DNA of 64,000 bases from Rhizobium lusitanum (GTDB taxonomy: Bacteria; Pseudomonadota; Alphaproteobacteria; Rhizobiales; Rhizobiaceae). Both the position numbers and the translations under genes were made by a program. The stretch is from assembly GCF_014189535.1 (NCBI RefSeq), contig NZ_CP050307.1, positions 186,001 to 250,000 of the forward strand. The letters are read 5' to 3'. The notes beneath the pieces were generated by a model. It had not been told where the DNA came from, searched no databases, and worked only from the letters and a program-made list of their open reading frames with translations. Shown piece by piece: positions 1 to 8,024 of this stretch (the first letter of the stretch is position 1; each line of letters starts with the position of its first letter).

Positions 1-2
1 TG

Positions 3-218
3 GGCCTGACCTACCTGTTTGTCTCGCATGATCTCGCCGTGGTCAGGCAGATCTCCGACACTGTCTCTGTCCTCAATGACGGCAAGCTGGTCGAGGGTGG
101 CTCGATTGACGATGTCTTCGACAATCCGCAGAGCGCTTATACGCGCGAGCTGATCGATGCCGTTCCGGGCAAAAGATTTCCGCGGATTCTCGAGCCCACC
201 CCCGGCAACGCAGGATGA
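3..218 (+). CDS. Peptide-type ABC transporter ATP-binding protein, C-terminal end (partial)
   Basis: The gene enters from outside the window; only the last 71 residues are visible. They begin GLTYLFVSHDLAVV, the H-loop (switch histidine) segment of DppF/OppF-type ATPases, and continue through the usual sequence QSAYTRELIDAVPG, typical of the end of the oligopeptide/dipeptide ATPase domain. The stop lies 4 bases before the next start, so the gene is probably the upstream member of the same operon as the luciferase-like monooxygenase. Start, Walker motifs and full length cannot be judged. Confidence 0.88.
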   Translation, partial: GLTYLFVSHDLAVVRQISDTVSVLNDGKLVEGGSIDDVFDNPQSAYTRELIDAVPGKRFPRILEPTPGNAG

Positions 219-222
219 TCCT

Positions 223-1272
223 ATGAACACGCCAGCATCAACGAAAAGATTGGGTTTTTTCAGCCGGGTCCTCGACCACGTGGATGTGGCGACCCGCTAC
301 AGGCTTGTCAGCGAGCAGATCATTCATGCCGAGGCGCAGGGCTTCGACAGCGCCTGGGTGGCGCAACACCATTTCAATGGCGAGGAGGGCGGCTTGCCGT
401 CGCCGCTGGTTTTTCTGGCGGGCCTTGCCTCGCGAACCTCGCGTATCCGTCTCGGAACCGGCGTCATCACTTTGCCGATGGAAGACGCAGTGCGTGTCGC
501 CGAGGATACCGCCGTGCTCGATATTCTGCTTGATGGACGGCTGGAAGTCGGTGTCGGCACTGGCGGCACGCCGCAAGCCTTCCTGCCATTCGGTCTTGAG
601 AGCGCCGATCGCGGGCTGGTCTACGGCAAGCATCTGGCATTGCTTCGCGAAGCATGGGCCGGTCACGAACTTGCCGGTGGCAATCGCCTTTATCCCACGG
701 CACCACATCTGCGCGACCGGGTCTGGCAGGCGACATTCTCCGTCGGTGGGGGCGAGCGCGCCGGCCTTGCGGGTGACGGGCTGATGCTGTCGCGCACGCA
801 ACCGCGACCACCGGAGGCGCCGGGTGCCGAACTCTGGGATCTGCAAAACCCGATCATCGACGCCTACCTCGCCGTCCTGCCGGACGGGCGTGCCCCGCGC
901 ATTCTCGGCTCCCGCAGCCTCTTCGTGGCCGACAGCCGGAAGGAGGCCCTGCATTTCGCCGAAATCGGCTTGAGGCGCAGTGTCGAGCGCTTTACCGCGA
1001 GCGGCTTCACGATCCGGGGAGAGACCACGGCTGACCTGATCAAGGCCTTCGATGTCCATGTCGGCACGCCGGAGGATGTCATCGCATCGCTTCAGGCCGA
1101 CACCGCGCTCGCGCGGGTCACGGACCTCGTCTTCCAGGTGCATTCCGTCGATCCGCCGCACGAGCATATTCTCCGATCCCTGGAGCTTACCGCCGCGCAT
1201 GTGGCGCCTGCCCTTGGCTGGACCCCGCAGACGCCGGCCTTAAGCGAACGCCGTTTCGCGACCAAAGCCTGA
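223..1272 (+). CDS. Luciferase-like FMN-dependent monooxygenase (KPN_01858-like)
   Basis: A 349-residue bacterial-luciferase-superfamily (LLM) TIM-barrel protein. Visible family marks are the early SAWVAQHHFN segment (the WxxxHH pattern near residue 45), TSRIRLGTGVITLP and the LEVGVGTGG strand. Such enzymes use reduced FMN and O2 to oxidise small molecules. The start at 223 is preceded by AGGA with 7-nt spacing; a longer reading from 157 would run into the upstream ABC gene and has no ribosome site. It is followed closely by two carboxymuconolactone-decarboxylase-type proteins, the arrangement I remember for the KPN_01858 / Avi_7170 / Avi_7169 families, which points to that cassette. The substrate is not evident from sequence. 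Confidence 0.88.
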   Translation: MNTPASTKRLGFFSRVLDHVDVATRYRLVSEQIIHAEAQGFDSAWVAQHHFNGEEGGLPSPLVFLAGLASRTSRIRLGTGVITLPMEDAVRVAEDTAVLDILLDGRLEVGVGTGGTPQAFLPFGLESADRGLVYGKHLALLREAWAGHELAGGNRLYPTAPHLRDRVWQATFSVGGGERAGLAGDGLMLSRTQPRPPEAPGAELWDLQNPIIDAYLAVLPDGRAPRILGSRSLFVADSRKEALHFAEIGLRRSVERFTASGFTIRGETTADLIKAFDVHVGTPEDVIASLQADTALARVTDLVFQVHSVDPPHEHILRSLELTAAHVAPALGWTPQTPALSERRFATKA

Positions 1273-1302
1273 AAACCGACACTTGAAGAGAAGGCCTCGA
1301 CC

Positions 1303-1911
1303 ATGACTTCACCGACCACAGACGTCATCGATCTTCTGGTGGGAATTGCCGCCGGATCCCCGCTGGATCGCCTCCGTGCCGAAAGGCCGGAAACGCGCCT
1401 CAACGCGCAGAAGAGCTATCAGGCACTGTTTGAACCGGCCCATCAAGGCGATGTTACGCAAGATGAGCGGCTTGCGGTTGCCGTCTTCGTCGCGGGCCTG
1501 CACGCGACGGCTGATATCAGCGAATTCTATGCCTCCGGGCTGGCGGATAAGACGCTGGCCACAGCCGTTGGAGCTGAAGTGGAAAAAGGCCGCACGCATG
1601 GGCCATACGGTCGCTACCCGGCCGGCCCGCTTTCCGGCGAGGATCGCTCCGGCCTCGTCTACGAGGTGTCCGGCGATAGCCGCAATGCTCTCGGATCGAA
1701 ACTCGCCGCCGCGCTGGAGCACAGCCATCTTCTCGTTTTCCGCCCGCGCGAGTCCAATGTCGGAGCTCTGCAGAAACTGTTGGATGAAGGCTGGACAACG
1801 ACGGGCGTCGTTACCCTCTCGCAGATCGTCGCCTTTCTGGCGTTCCAAATCAGGGTTGTCACGGGATTGAAGGCTTTGGCAGCCGATACCGCGCAGTCCG
1901 CGTCAGCTTAG
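1303..1911 (+). CDS. CMD-domain protein, Avi_7170-like, without cysteines
   Basis: A 202-residue protein whose C-terminal part (GWTTTGVVTLSQIVAFLAFQ) has the helix pattern of carboxymuconolactone-decarboxylase/AhpD proteins. It has no cysteine anywhere, so it cannot carry the CxxC peroxidase pair. It sits 30 bases after the luciferase-like gene and 22 bases before an AhpD-like gene that does have CxxC, suggesting that the two CMD proteins may work as a heteromeric or sequential pair. The start ATG at 1303 is preceded by GAAGAGAAGG. Family recognition (Avi_7170 type) is from memory of the gene neighbourhood; a biochemical role is not known to me. Confidence 0.82.
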   Translation: MTSPTTDVIDLLVGIAAGSPLDRLRAERPETRLNAQKSYQALFEPAHQGDVTQDERLAVAVFVAGLHATADISEFYASGLADKTLATAVGAEVEKGRTHGPYGRYPAGPLSGEDRSGLVYEVSGDSRNALGSKLAAALEHSHLLVFRPRESNVGALQKLLDEGWTTTGVVTLSQIVAFLAFQIRVVTGLKALAADTAQSASA

Positions 1912-1933
1912 CCGAATAAAAGGTATTTCCGAT

Positions 1934-2536
1934 ATGACCGAAACCGTCATTCATCCCGAGATCGAAAACCGTCCGAATGTGTTTACCCAGGCCGAAATCG
2001 GCTGGACGCCTTGGCTGGAGCCGCTCACTGAAGCGGAGCTGACAGAGCGCCATTGGGCGGGGCTGGTCGACGCATCCCGTTCAAAATCGCCCTATTTCAT
2101 GCTGCTCGCACGCGATCCCGAGATCCTGCAGGCACGCACGAAAACGGACAAGGATATTTTCTACAATGTCACGGCTGGCTTGCCGCGCGCCGATCGCGAG
2201 CTTGCCGCAACGGCGGCCTCGCGCACCAATGGCTGCATCTTCTGCGCCTCCGTGCATTCCCGCTTTGCTTCCCATCATTCGAAGCGAACGGAGGACGTCC
2301 AGCGCCTGCTGGATGAGGGAACGCAAGCCGATCTCGGCAGTCGCTGGAATGCGCTTGTCTCCGTTTCGTCGGCCCTGACCGAAACCCCCGTGGAATTCGG
2401 TACACCAGACATCGGCAAACTGCGGGAGGAAGGCTTGAGCGATCTCGAAATCGCCGATCTCATTCACGCGGCCGCCTTCTTTAATTGGGCAAATCGGCTG
2501 ATGCTGTCGCTTGGTGAACCGACGCCTGCGAAGTGA
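1934..2536 (+). CDS. AhpD-like alkylhydroperoxidase-domain protein, Avi_7169-like
   Basis: A 200-residue CMD/AhpD-fold protein. The active-site signature is intact: Glu89, Cys101-x-x-Cys104 and His108 in the segment NGCIFCASVHSRF, the arrangement used by AhpD for thiol-dependent peroxide reduction and proton relay. It is probably cytoplasmic, as no signal peptide is present. It is the third gene of the monooxygenase cassette and may remove peroxides formed by uncoupled flavin monooxygenase turnover, or act on a substrate peroxide; this is inference. The Avi_7169 family assignment is from remembered neighbourhood and length. Confidence 0.87.
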   Translation: MTETVIHPEIENRPNVFTQAEIGWTPWLEPLTEAELTERHWAGLVDASRSKSPYFMLLARDPEILQARTKTDKDIFYNVTAGLPRADRELAATAASRTNGCIFCASVHSRFASHHSKRTEDVQRLLDEGTQADLGSRWNALVSVSSALTETPVEFGTPDIGKLREEGLSDLEIADLIHAAAFFNWANRLMLSLGEPTPAK

Positions 2537-2935
2537 TCGTCCGCCAGGTTTTTCCGCCTGCAACGAGGGTTGGTGCAAGTCTGGCATTCCGGATATAGGC
2601 GAGGCGGCTGGGGAGCCGCCGATCCGGGGCGGTACGCTTAATTGGGCATACTATCCTGACCCGACATCGCTGATTGCCATCAATACGTCGTCCGGCACTG
2701 GGCAGGCGATCGGGCCAAAGATCAGCGAGGGCCTGTTCGATTTCGACTATGATCTCAATCCGATACCTCTGCTGGCGACCGAATGGTCGGTGAGCGGGGC
2801 TGGCCTGCGCTCCTGCCAGATAAGCCGAAAGACATTCTTCGCCACCCGCTCATATTGGAATTTCGTTCCTCGGCAATTTAGACCATTAAACATATAGATT
2901 AAATAGATAATCGAAAATGTTTGATGGCGGATTAG
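2537..2935. other. Gap with a solute-binding-protein gene remnant and an AT-rich leader
   Basis: No intact gene. A perfect 7-bp stem with a GGGG loop lies at 2603-2620. Positions 2628-2792 encode an in-frame relic of a family 5 solute-binding protein (separate entry). From about 2875 the DNA becomes AT-rich, which suggests a promoter region for the luciferase-family gene at 2936, although I cannot assign hexamers with confidence. Confidence 0.6.
2613..2807 (+). pseudogene. N-terminal fragment of a peptide-family ABC solute-binding protein
   Basis: Translation in frame with position 2628 gives GGTLNWAYYPDPTSLIAINT, followed by ISEGLFDFDYDLNPIPLLAT and EWSVS. This is the classical start of the mature SBP family 5 (DppA/OppA) domain: GGTL, the early pseudo-repeat of a buried loop, then the SEGL and P.LA..W.VS blocks. 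Homology stops around 2795 and the frame then runs into unrelated sequence. There is no start codon with ribosome site or signal peptide upstream. It is best read as the remains of an SBP gene lost by deletion, probably a third SBP of this cassette. Confidence 0.6.
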
Positions 2936-3940
2936 ATGGGTTACGCGTTGAGTTTGCTCGACAAAAGTCCGATTGATGGAGCGGAGGAGGCGAGTGCGGC
3001 ATTGGCCAGGACGCTTGTCCTGGCGCAACGGGCCGAACGTTGGGGTTTCCACCGCTTCTGGGTCGCCGAACATCACAACAACGCGCGCCTCGCAAGCTCT
3101 TCCCCGGAAGTGCTGATCGCCTTCCTGCTCGCCCATACATCCCGCATCAGGATAGGCTCCGGCGGTGTGATGTTGCAGCACTACAGTGCCTACAAGGTTG
3201 CCGAGAACTTCAATCTCCTGGCGACGCTGGCGCCTGGCCGTGTCGACCTTGGCGTCGGGAAGGCGCCCGGCGGGCTTCCGCTGTCGACGCGGGCACTGCA
3301 GGGCGCCTACGATCCGGCCCGCAAGCCGACATTCGCCAAGCAATTGGCCGAGCTCGGTTCCTACCTTGGTGACAAGGCGGCCGACAGCGATCCGGAGGCC
3401 GACCTTCGGGCCTATCCGGTGCCGGCCACTCCCGTGAAGCGGTTCCTGCTGGGCGCGAGCATCGAGAGCGCGGAACTGTCTGCCACCCACGGCTGGGGTT
3501 TCGTTTATGCGGGCCATCTCAACGGCGACGAAGCCTTGCTCGACGAAGTGCTTGCGACCTATCGCAACTTGAGCAGCGGGAAGGTTCCCTTGCTAGCCAT
3601 CGGTGTGATCGCTGCGGAGACGGATGCGGCGGCAGAGCGTCTCGCCGGCGACCTCAGGCGTTTCAAGGTGGAGGTGAAGGACGGCCAGAGCGTCACCGTT
3701 GGCAGCCTTGTCCAGGCGGAAGAATATGTCCGTCAGGCCGGCGTCACCGACTACCGGATCGAGGAGAAGATGCCCGGTGTCATCCGCGGCACGGCCGCGC
3801 GTATCCATGGCGAACTCGATCGGCTTCACCAGCGCTACGGAGTCGGTGAATTTATCCTCGATTGTCCTGTCGCCGAGGCGCAAGCGCGTCTCGCCTCCAT
3901 CGATCTTCTGGCGACGGCGCATTTAGCCGTCGCGGCATGA
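2936..3940 (+). CDS. Luciferase-family oxidoreductase, group 1 (MsnO8-like LLM)
   Basis: A 334-residue LLM-class flavin-dependent oxidoreductase. It opens with the group-1 hallmark LSLLDKSPI, then RFWVAEHHN (residues about 40-48), IRIGSGGVMLQHYS and LATLAPGRVDLGVGKAPGG. Compared with the protein at 223-1272 it belongs to a distinct LLM subgroup. No ribosome-binding site is convincing upstream of the ATG, but the protein aligns with the family from the first residues. It stands between the AhpD-like gene and the GNAT gene and is likely part of the same catabolic cassette, perhaps with its own promoter in the AT-rich leader. Confidence 0.88.
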   Translation: MGYALSLLDKSPIDGAEEASAALARTLVLAQRAERWGFHRFWVAEHHNNARLASSSPEVLIAFLLAHTSRIRIGSGGVMLQHYSAYKVAENFNLLATLAPGRVDLGVGKAPGGLPLSTRALQGAYDPARKPTFAKQLAELGSYLGDKAADSDPEADLRAYPVPATPVKRFLLGASIESAELSATHGWGFVYAGHLNGDEALLDEVLATYRNLSSGKVPLLAIGVIAAETDAAAERLAGDLRRFKVEVKDGQSVTVGSLVQAEEYVRQAGVTDYRIEEKMPGVIRGTAARIHGELDRLHQRYGVGEFILDCPVAEAQARLASIDLLATAHLAVAA

Positions 3941-4052
3941 CGTATCTCTTTCAGCAGCAAGTCAAGTTTTGGGGTGGCTATACCAGCTCCACTGGTCGTT
4001 TGACCAAGGATGGTAACGGCGCAATTCACACGGCACAGGAGGCCGTTTAACG

Positions 4053-4613
4053 ATGAGTGACAGCATCCGCATCGCCACGGTCGACGACGCACCGGTCTTG
4101 CATCGCCTGTTGCAGCTGGCCTATCAGCCATTGCGCGAGATGAACATCCAGTTCACCGCCACCACGGCCGACGTCGATCTGGTTCGTGAGAAGATCCGCC
4201 GGCATACGACATTCGTTGTTGAGCGCGATGCGGCGATCATCGCCACGGTCTCCGTCCGCTTTCCCTGGCCGATGGGCGAAACGCATCTGACGAGCTACCC
4301 GTTCATCCACTGGTTTGCCGTCTCTCCGGACTTCAAGCAGCAATCGATCGGCAGCGCTTTGCTCGATCATGTGGAGCTGACCTTCCTACGCGACCAGATC
4401 AAGGCGCCTGCCGTCTATCTTGCGACCGCCACCCGGCATCCATGGCTCGCCGGCATCTATGAGCGCCGGGGCTATGAGGGTTTCTACAAGCACACCAAGA
4501 ACGACGAAGAGATCGTCCTTCTGCGCAAGATCCTCAATCCGGATATCTACGAGACGCTGGAGGTTGCCGAATACAAGCGCTTCGAGCCGCAACTGTTGGC
4601 GCAGGCGCAATAG
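4053..4613 (+). CDS. GNAT-family N-acetyltransferase
   Basis: A 186-residue GNAT protein. The acetyl-CoA binding motif A region reads WFAVSPDFKQQSIGSALLDHVE (about residues 89-110), with the Q/RxxGxG/A-like loop as QQSIGSA, and motif B includes YERRGYEGFYKH near residue 145. It is a soluble enzyme transferring an acetyl group to an amine; the acceptor is unknown. AGGAGG lies about 11 bases upstream of the ATG. Its position between the monooxygenases and the ABC genes suggests modification or detoxification of the imported compound (inference). Confidence 0.85.
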   Translation: MSDSIRIATVDDAPVLHRLLQLAYQPLREMNIQFTATTADVDLVREKIRRHTTFVVERDAAIIATVSVRFPWPMGETHLTSYPFIHWFAVSPDFKQQSIGSALLDHVELTFLRDQIKAPAVYLATATRHPWLAGIYERRGYEGFYKHTKNDEEIVLLRKILNPDIYETLEVAEYKRFEPQLLAQAQ

Positions 4614-4652
4614 CGGCCGAGCGATAGTCAAGGGCATTGAGGGGACTGGGGC

Positions 4653-6287
4653 ATGACAGTAACGAGAAGAGGCTTCATGGGGACGGTGGGCGGTGTCGCT
4701 TTGACGGCTGCCATCGGTCAGCGGGCGGCGTGGGCGGGGAGCAACGTGGTGCCGGTCAAAGGTGGTTCGCTCGTCTACGGCGTCGAAACCGAGCCGAATA
4801 CGCTGAACCCGCATCTCAACGGCCAGGCCAAGGCCAAGCTCGTGCTGCGCAATGCCTATGAATCCCTGCTGGCACGCACCGCCGACGGCGGATATGTCCC
4901 CTGGCTTGCGTCCGGCTACGAGATTTCCGCCGACGGCAAGACCTATACGTTCAAACTGCGCGACGACGTCACCTTCAGCGACGGCGAGACGTTCGATGCC
5001 GCCGCCGTGGTGCTGAATTTCGCCAAGCTGAAGGAGCCGCTCTATTCGGGCAGCATCAGCGCAGGCTACTTGTCCTATGTCGTTGAGGCCAAGGCGGCGG
5101 GTCAGCACACTGTCGTCTTGAAGCTCGATCGGGTCTACGCGCCGTTTCTCGATGGCGTCGCCAGCATCGATATCCTGTCGCCGCGCGCCTTTGCCTCCGC
5201 GCAGATCAAGTCTGGCGGTCCGGAGATCGCCGGCACCGGACCTTTCATCCTCGACCGTTATGTCAGGGGCCAGGAGATCCATTTCGTTCGAAATCCGGAT
5301 TACAAATGGGCGCCGGCAAGTGCTGGGCATCAGGGGCCGGCCTATCTCGACGAGGTGACCTATCGTTTCCTGTCGGAATCCTCGGTTCGCACCGGCGCGC
5401 TCATCTCCGGACAGGTCGATGTCATCGAGGGGATTTCCGGCAATGACGCTGCTCTCTTCAAGGACAATTCCGATTTCACCTACCAGAGCGCGCTCAATCC
5501 CGGCACGCCCTACACGCTCTATCTCAACACCACCTTTGGCCCAACCAAGGATGTGAGGGTGCGCAAGGCGGTGATCGCCGCCGTCGATGTCGGCCAGATT
5601 GTCGACTCCGTCTATCGCCGCGAGCGCACACGCGCCTGGGGCGTCCTGACGCCGGCGGACAAGGATTTCTACGACGCGAGCATCGAGGGCAGCTATGGCT
5701 TCGATCCGAAGCGTGCCAATCAATTGCTGGACAAGGCGGGCTGGACTACGCGCGATGCCGACGGCTTCCGCATCAAGGACGGTGCGCGTCTGTCGATCGA
5801 GATCGTACAGGCGCAGGTGACGCTGCGCGATCAGCGCGATGTACTGTTGCAGGCATTCCAGGCTCAGGTGCGGCAAAGCGCGGGCATCGAACTCATCCTG
5901 AACAATGTCGATTCCGGCATCTATAGCGAGCGGCAGAAGAGCGGAAAATACGGCGCCATCCCCAATTCGACGACCAACCAGGGGAATGCCGTCACCATCT
6001 ATTTCCACTACCTGCCGCCGGACCAGGGCGGCTCGATCAACTATAGCCGGACCGAGGCGCCGGAAGTTCTGGGCTGGCTGAACAAGGCTGCCTCGACGCT
6101 GGATGCCAAGGAGCGCTTCACCATTTACGCCGACCTCCAGCGCTTCGCTATCGTCGAGCAGGCCTATGGCCTGCCACTCTACGTCCCCGAAGACCAGATC
6201 GCCGCATCGACAAGGGTGCGTGGGGTCGGGTTCCGCCCCTTCAAGCAACTGCCCGAAAATGCCTACGACATCTGGCTGGAAGGCTAA
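4653..6287 (+). CDS. ABC solute-binding protein, KPN_01854-like (first of a tandem pair)
   Basis: A 544-residue family 5 extracytoplasmic solute-binding protein. It has a twin-arginine signal (TRRGFMG, then a hydrophobic stretch ending in AWA), so it is exported folded by Tat. Mature blocks are GGSLVYGVETEPNTLNP, YESLLARTADGGYVPWLA and VTFSDGETFDAAAVV. The acidic YGVETEPNTLNP opening is typical of the KPN_01854 group as I remember it. It is followed by a paralogue of exactly the same length in the best start model, and the two are clearly recent duplicates with long identical blocks. A terminator-like hairpin separates them. Confidence 0.9.
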   Translation: MTVTRRGFMGTVGGVALTAAIGQRAAWAGSNVVPVKGGSLVYGVETEPNTLNPHLNGQAKAKLVLRNAYESLLARTADGGYVPWLASGYEISADGKTYTFKLRDDVTFSDGETFDAAAVVLNFAKLKEPLYSGSISAGYLSYVVEAKAAGQHTVVLKLDRVYAPFLDGVASIDILSPRAFASAQIKSGGPEIAGTGPFILDRYVRGQEIHFVRNPDYKWAPASAGHQGPAYLDEVTYRFLSESSVRTGALISGQVDVIEGISGNDAALFKDNSDFTYQSALNPGTPYTLYLNTTFGPTKDVRVRKAVIAAVDVGQIVDSVYRRERTRAWGVLTPADKDFYDASIEGSYGFDPKRANQLLDKAGWTTRDADGFRIKDGARLSIEIVQAQVTLRDQRDVLLQAFQAQVRQSAGIELILNNVDSGIYSERQKSGKYGAIPNSTTNQGNAVTIYFHYLPPDQGGSINYSRTEAPEVLGWLNKAASTLDAKERFTIYADLQRFAIVEQAYGLPLYVPEDQIAASTRVRGVGFRPFKQLPENAYDIWLEG

Positions 6288-6298
6288 CGGGAGACGTG

Positions 6299-6321
6299 AG
6301 CCGCATCCGGCTTTCTTTTTT
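6299..6321 (+). terminator. Terminator-like hairpin between the tandem SBP genes
   Basis: AGCCG (6299-6303), loop CATC, CGGCT (6308-6312), then TTCTTTTTTAT. The 5-bp GC stem followed by a T-run is a short intrinsic-terminator shape on the + strand. It could attenuate read-through from the first SBP into the second. The stem is short, so termination efficiency is uncertain. Confidence 0.5.
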
Positions 6322-6333
6322 ATCATGGAGATA

Positions 6334-7968
6334 ATGTTCAATATGTTTTCCCGACGATCTTTCCTGAACGTTACAGCGGCCACGCTTGCATCAGTTCTGC
6401 TGCCCATCACCGCGCATGCGCAGGACGGCAACCCTGTCAGCGGCGGCAAGCTCGTCTGGGGCGTGGAGACGGATCCAGCAACGCTCAATCCGCAGCTCAA
6501 CGGGCAGGACAAGACCAAGCTCCTACTGCGCAACGTCTATGAGTCCTTGCTGGCCCGCACGGCGGACGGCGGGTACGTCTCCTGGCTTGCCACCGGGTAC
6601 AAGATCTCCGACGACGGGAAGACCTATACGTTCACGCTGCGCGACGGTGTCACCTTCAGCGATGGCGAGAAGCTGGATGCCGCCGCCGTCGTCACCAACT
6701 TCACTAAGCTCAAGGATCTCTCTTATTCCGCCGGCACCTCCAGCGCCGCACAGGCCGCCAGGGTGGTCGATGTCAGGGCCGTGGATGCCCATACCGTGGT
6801 GCTGACGCTGGGCGAGGTCTATGCACCGTTCCTCGATTTTGCTGCCAGCCTCGAGATCCTGTCGCCCAAGGCCTTCGCATCCTCGCAGCTGAAGTCCGGC
6901 GGAACGGAGATTGCCGGCACCGGCCCGTTCATCCTTGAGCGCTACGTCAAGGGCCAGGATATCCACTTCGTCAAGAACAAGGCCTATAACCGGCCGCCTA
7001 AGACCGCGTCCCATCAGGGGCCGGCCTATCTTGACGAGATCACCTACCGCTTCCTACCGGAATCCTCCGTGCGGACAGGTGCGCTGACCTCCGGCCAGGT
7101 TGACGTCATCGAGGGCATTTCCGGCAATGATGCCGGGCTGTTCAAGGACAATCCGGATTTCAGCTATCAGACTGCCTTGAATACCGGCACGCCCTATTCG
7201 CTGTTCCTGAACGTCACCCATGGGCCGACGCAGGATATCAAGGTGCGCAAGGCGCTGGCTGCTGCCATCGATGTCGATGCCGTGCTCAAATCCGTCTATC
7301 GCGGCGAGCGCACCCGGGCCTGGGGCATTACCTCGCCGACCGACACGCAATTCTATGACAAGACCATCGAAGGCGCCTATGGCAGCGATCCGAAACTTGC
7401 CAACAGCCTCCTCGATGAGGCGGGATGGACGGCCCGCGACGCTGACGGCTTCCGCACCAAGGATGGCAAGCGTCTAACGATCGAAGTGGTGCAGGCACAG
7501 GCGACGGTGCGCGACCAGCGCGATGTGCTGCTGCAGGCTCTTCAGGCCCAGGCGCGGCAGAATGCCGGGATCGACCTTCTGATCAACTATGTCGACGCCG
7601 GCACTTATACCGATAGGCGCAAGACCGGCATCTTCGGCTCGATCGCCAATTCCAACACGCCGACGAACGCAATCGATATCGAGTATCACTATCTGCCGCT
7701 CGATAAAGGCGGCTCGATCAACTACAGCCGCGCATCGGCGCCGGAGCTTCTTTCCTGGCTGCAAGCCGCCGCCTCGACGCTCGACGATAAGGAGCGCTTC
7801 GCTCTCTATGCCAAGCTGCAGCGCTTCGCGATCGTCGATCAGGCCTATGCGCTTCCGCTTTACGAACCGGAAGACCAGGTCGCCGCCGCTTCCTACGTGA
7901 AGGGCATCAACTTCCGTCCGTTCAAGCAACTGCCCGAGAGCGCTTACGACATCTGGCGTAGCGAATGA
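6334..7968 (+). CDS. ABC solute-binding protein, KPN_01854-like (second of a tandem pair)
   Basis: Paralogue of the preceding gene, 544 residues from the ATG at 6334; alternative in-frame ATGs are at 6325 and 6343. GGAG sits at 6327-6330, which does not decide sharply among them; 6334 gives the same length as the upstream copy. The signal peptide has an SRRSFLN twin-arginine motif and ends in AHA. Mature blocks GGKLVWGVETDPATLNPQLN and ESLLARTADGGYVSWLA are nearly identical to the first copy. Differences cluster in the binding-domain loops, which would fit two related ligands served by one permease set. The permeases follow after a stem-loop. Confidence 0.9.
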   Translation: MFNMFSRRSFLNVTAATLASVLLPITAHAQDGNPVSGGKLVWGVETDPATLNPQLNGQDKTKLLLRNVYESLLARTADGGYVSWLATGYKISDDGKTYTFTLRDGVTFSDGEKLDAAAVVTNFTKLKDLSYSAGTSSAAQAARVVDVRAVDAHTVVLTLGEVYAPFLDFAASLEILSPKAFASSQLKSGGTEIAGTGPFILERYVKGQDIHFVKNKAYNRPPKTASHQGPAYLDEITYRFLPESSVRTGALTSGQVDVIEGISGNDAGLFKDNPDFSYQTALNTGTPYSLFLNVTHGPTQDIKVRKALAAAIDVDAVLKSVYRGERTRAWGITSPTDTQFYDKTIEGAYGSDPKLANSLLDEAGWTARDADGFRTKDGKRLTIEVVQAQATVRDQRDVLLQALQAQARQNAGIDLLINYVDAGTYTDRRKTGIFGSIANSNTPTNAIDIEYHYLPLDKGGSINYSRASAPELLSWLQAAASTLDDKERFALYAKLQRFAIVDQAYALPLYEPEDQVAAASYVKGINFRPFKQLPESAYDIWRSE

Positions 7969-7985
7969 AGGTCTGAACCCGAGCC

Positions 7986-8009
7986 GCCTTCCGCATTGTT
8001 GCGGAAGGC
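7986..8009 (+). promoter_or_regulatory. Intercistronic stem-loop after the SBP gene
   Basis: GCCTTCCGCA, loop TTGT, TGCGGAAGGC: a perfect 10-bp stem starting 17 bases after the SBP stop and 15 bases before the permease start. No T-run follows, so it is more likely an mRNA 3'-end stabiliser or processing barrier favouring SBP message over the permease message than a full terminator. Confidence 0.7.
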
Positions 8010-8024
8010 CAAGGAGCAAGAGAT

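Noticed and set aside
238..1200. Open frame of 320 codons on the minus strand
   Set aside because: Antisense to the luciferase-like gene and without recognisable family text.
4386..6533. Open frame of 715 codons on the minus strand
   Set aside because: Fully antisense to the first SBP and the GNAT end; no domain character and no ribosome site; typical of GC-rich shadow frames.
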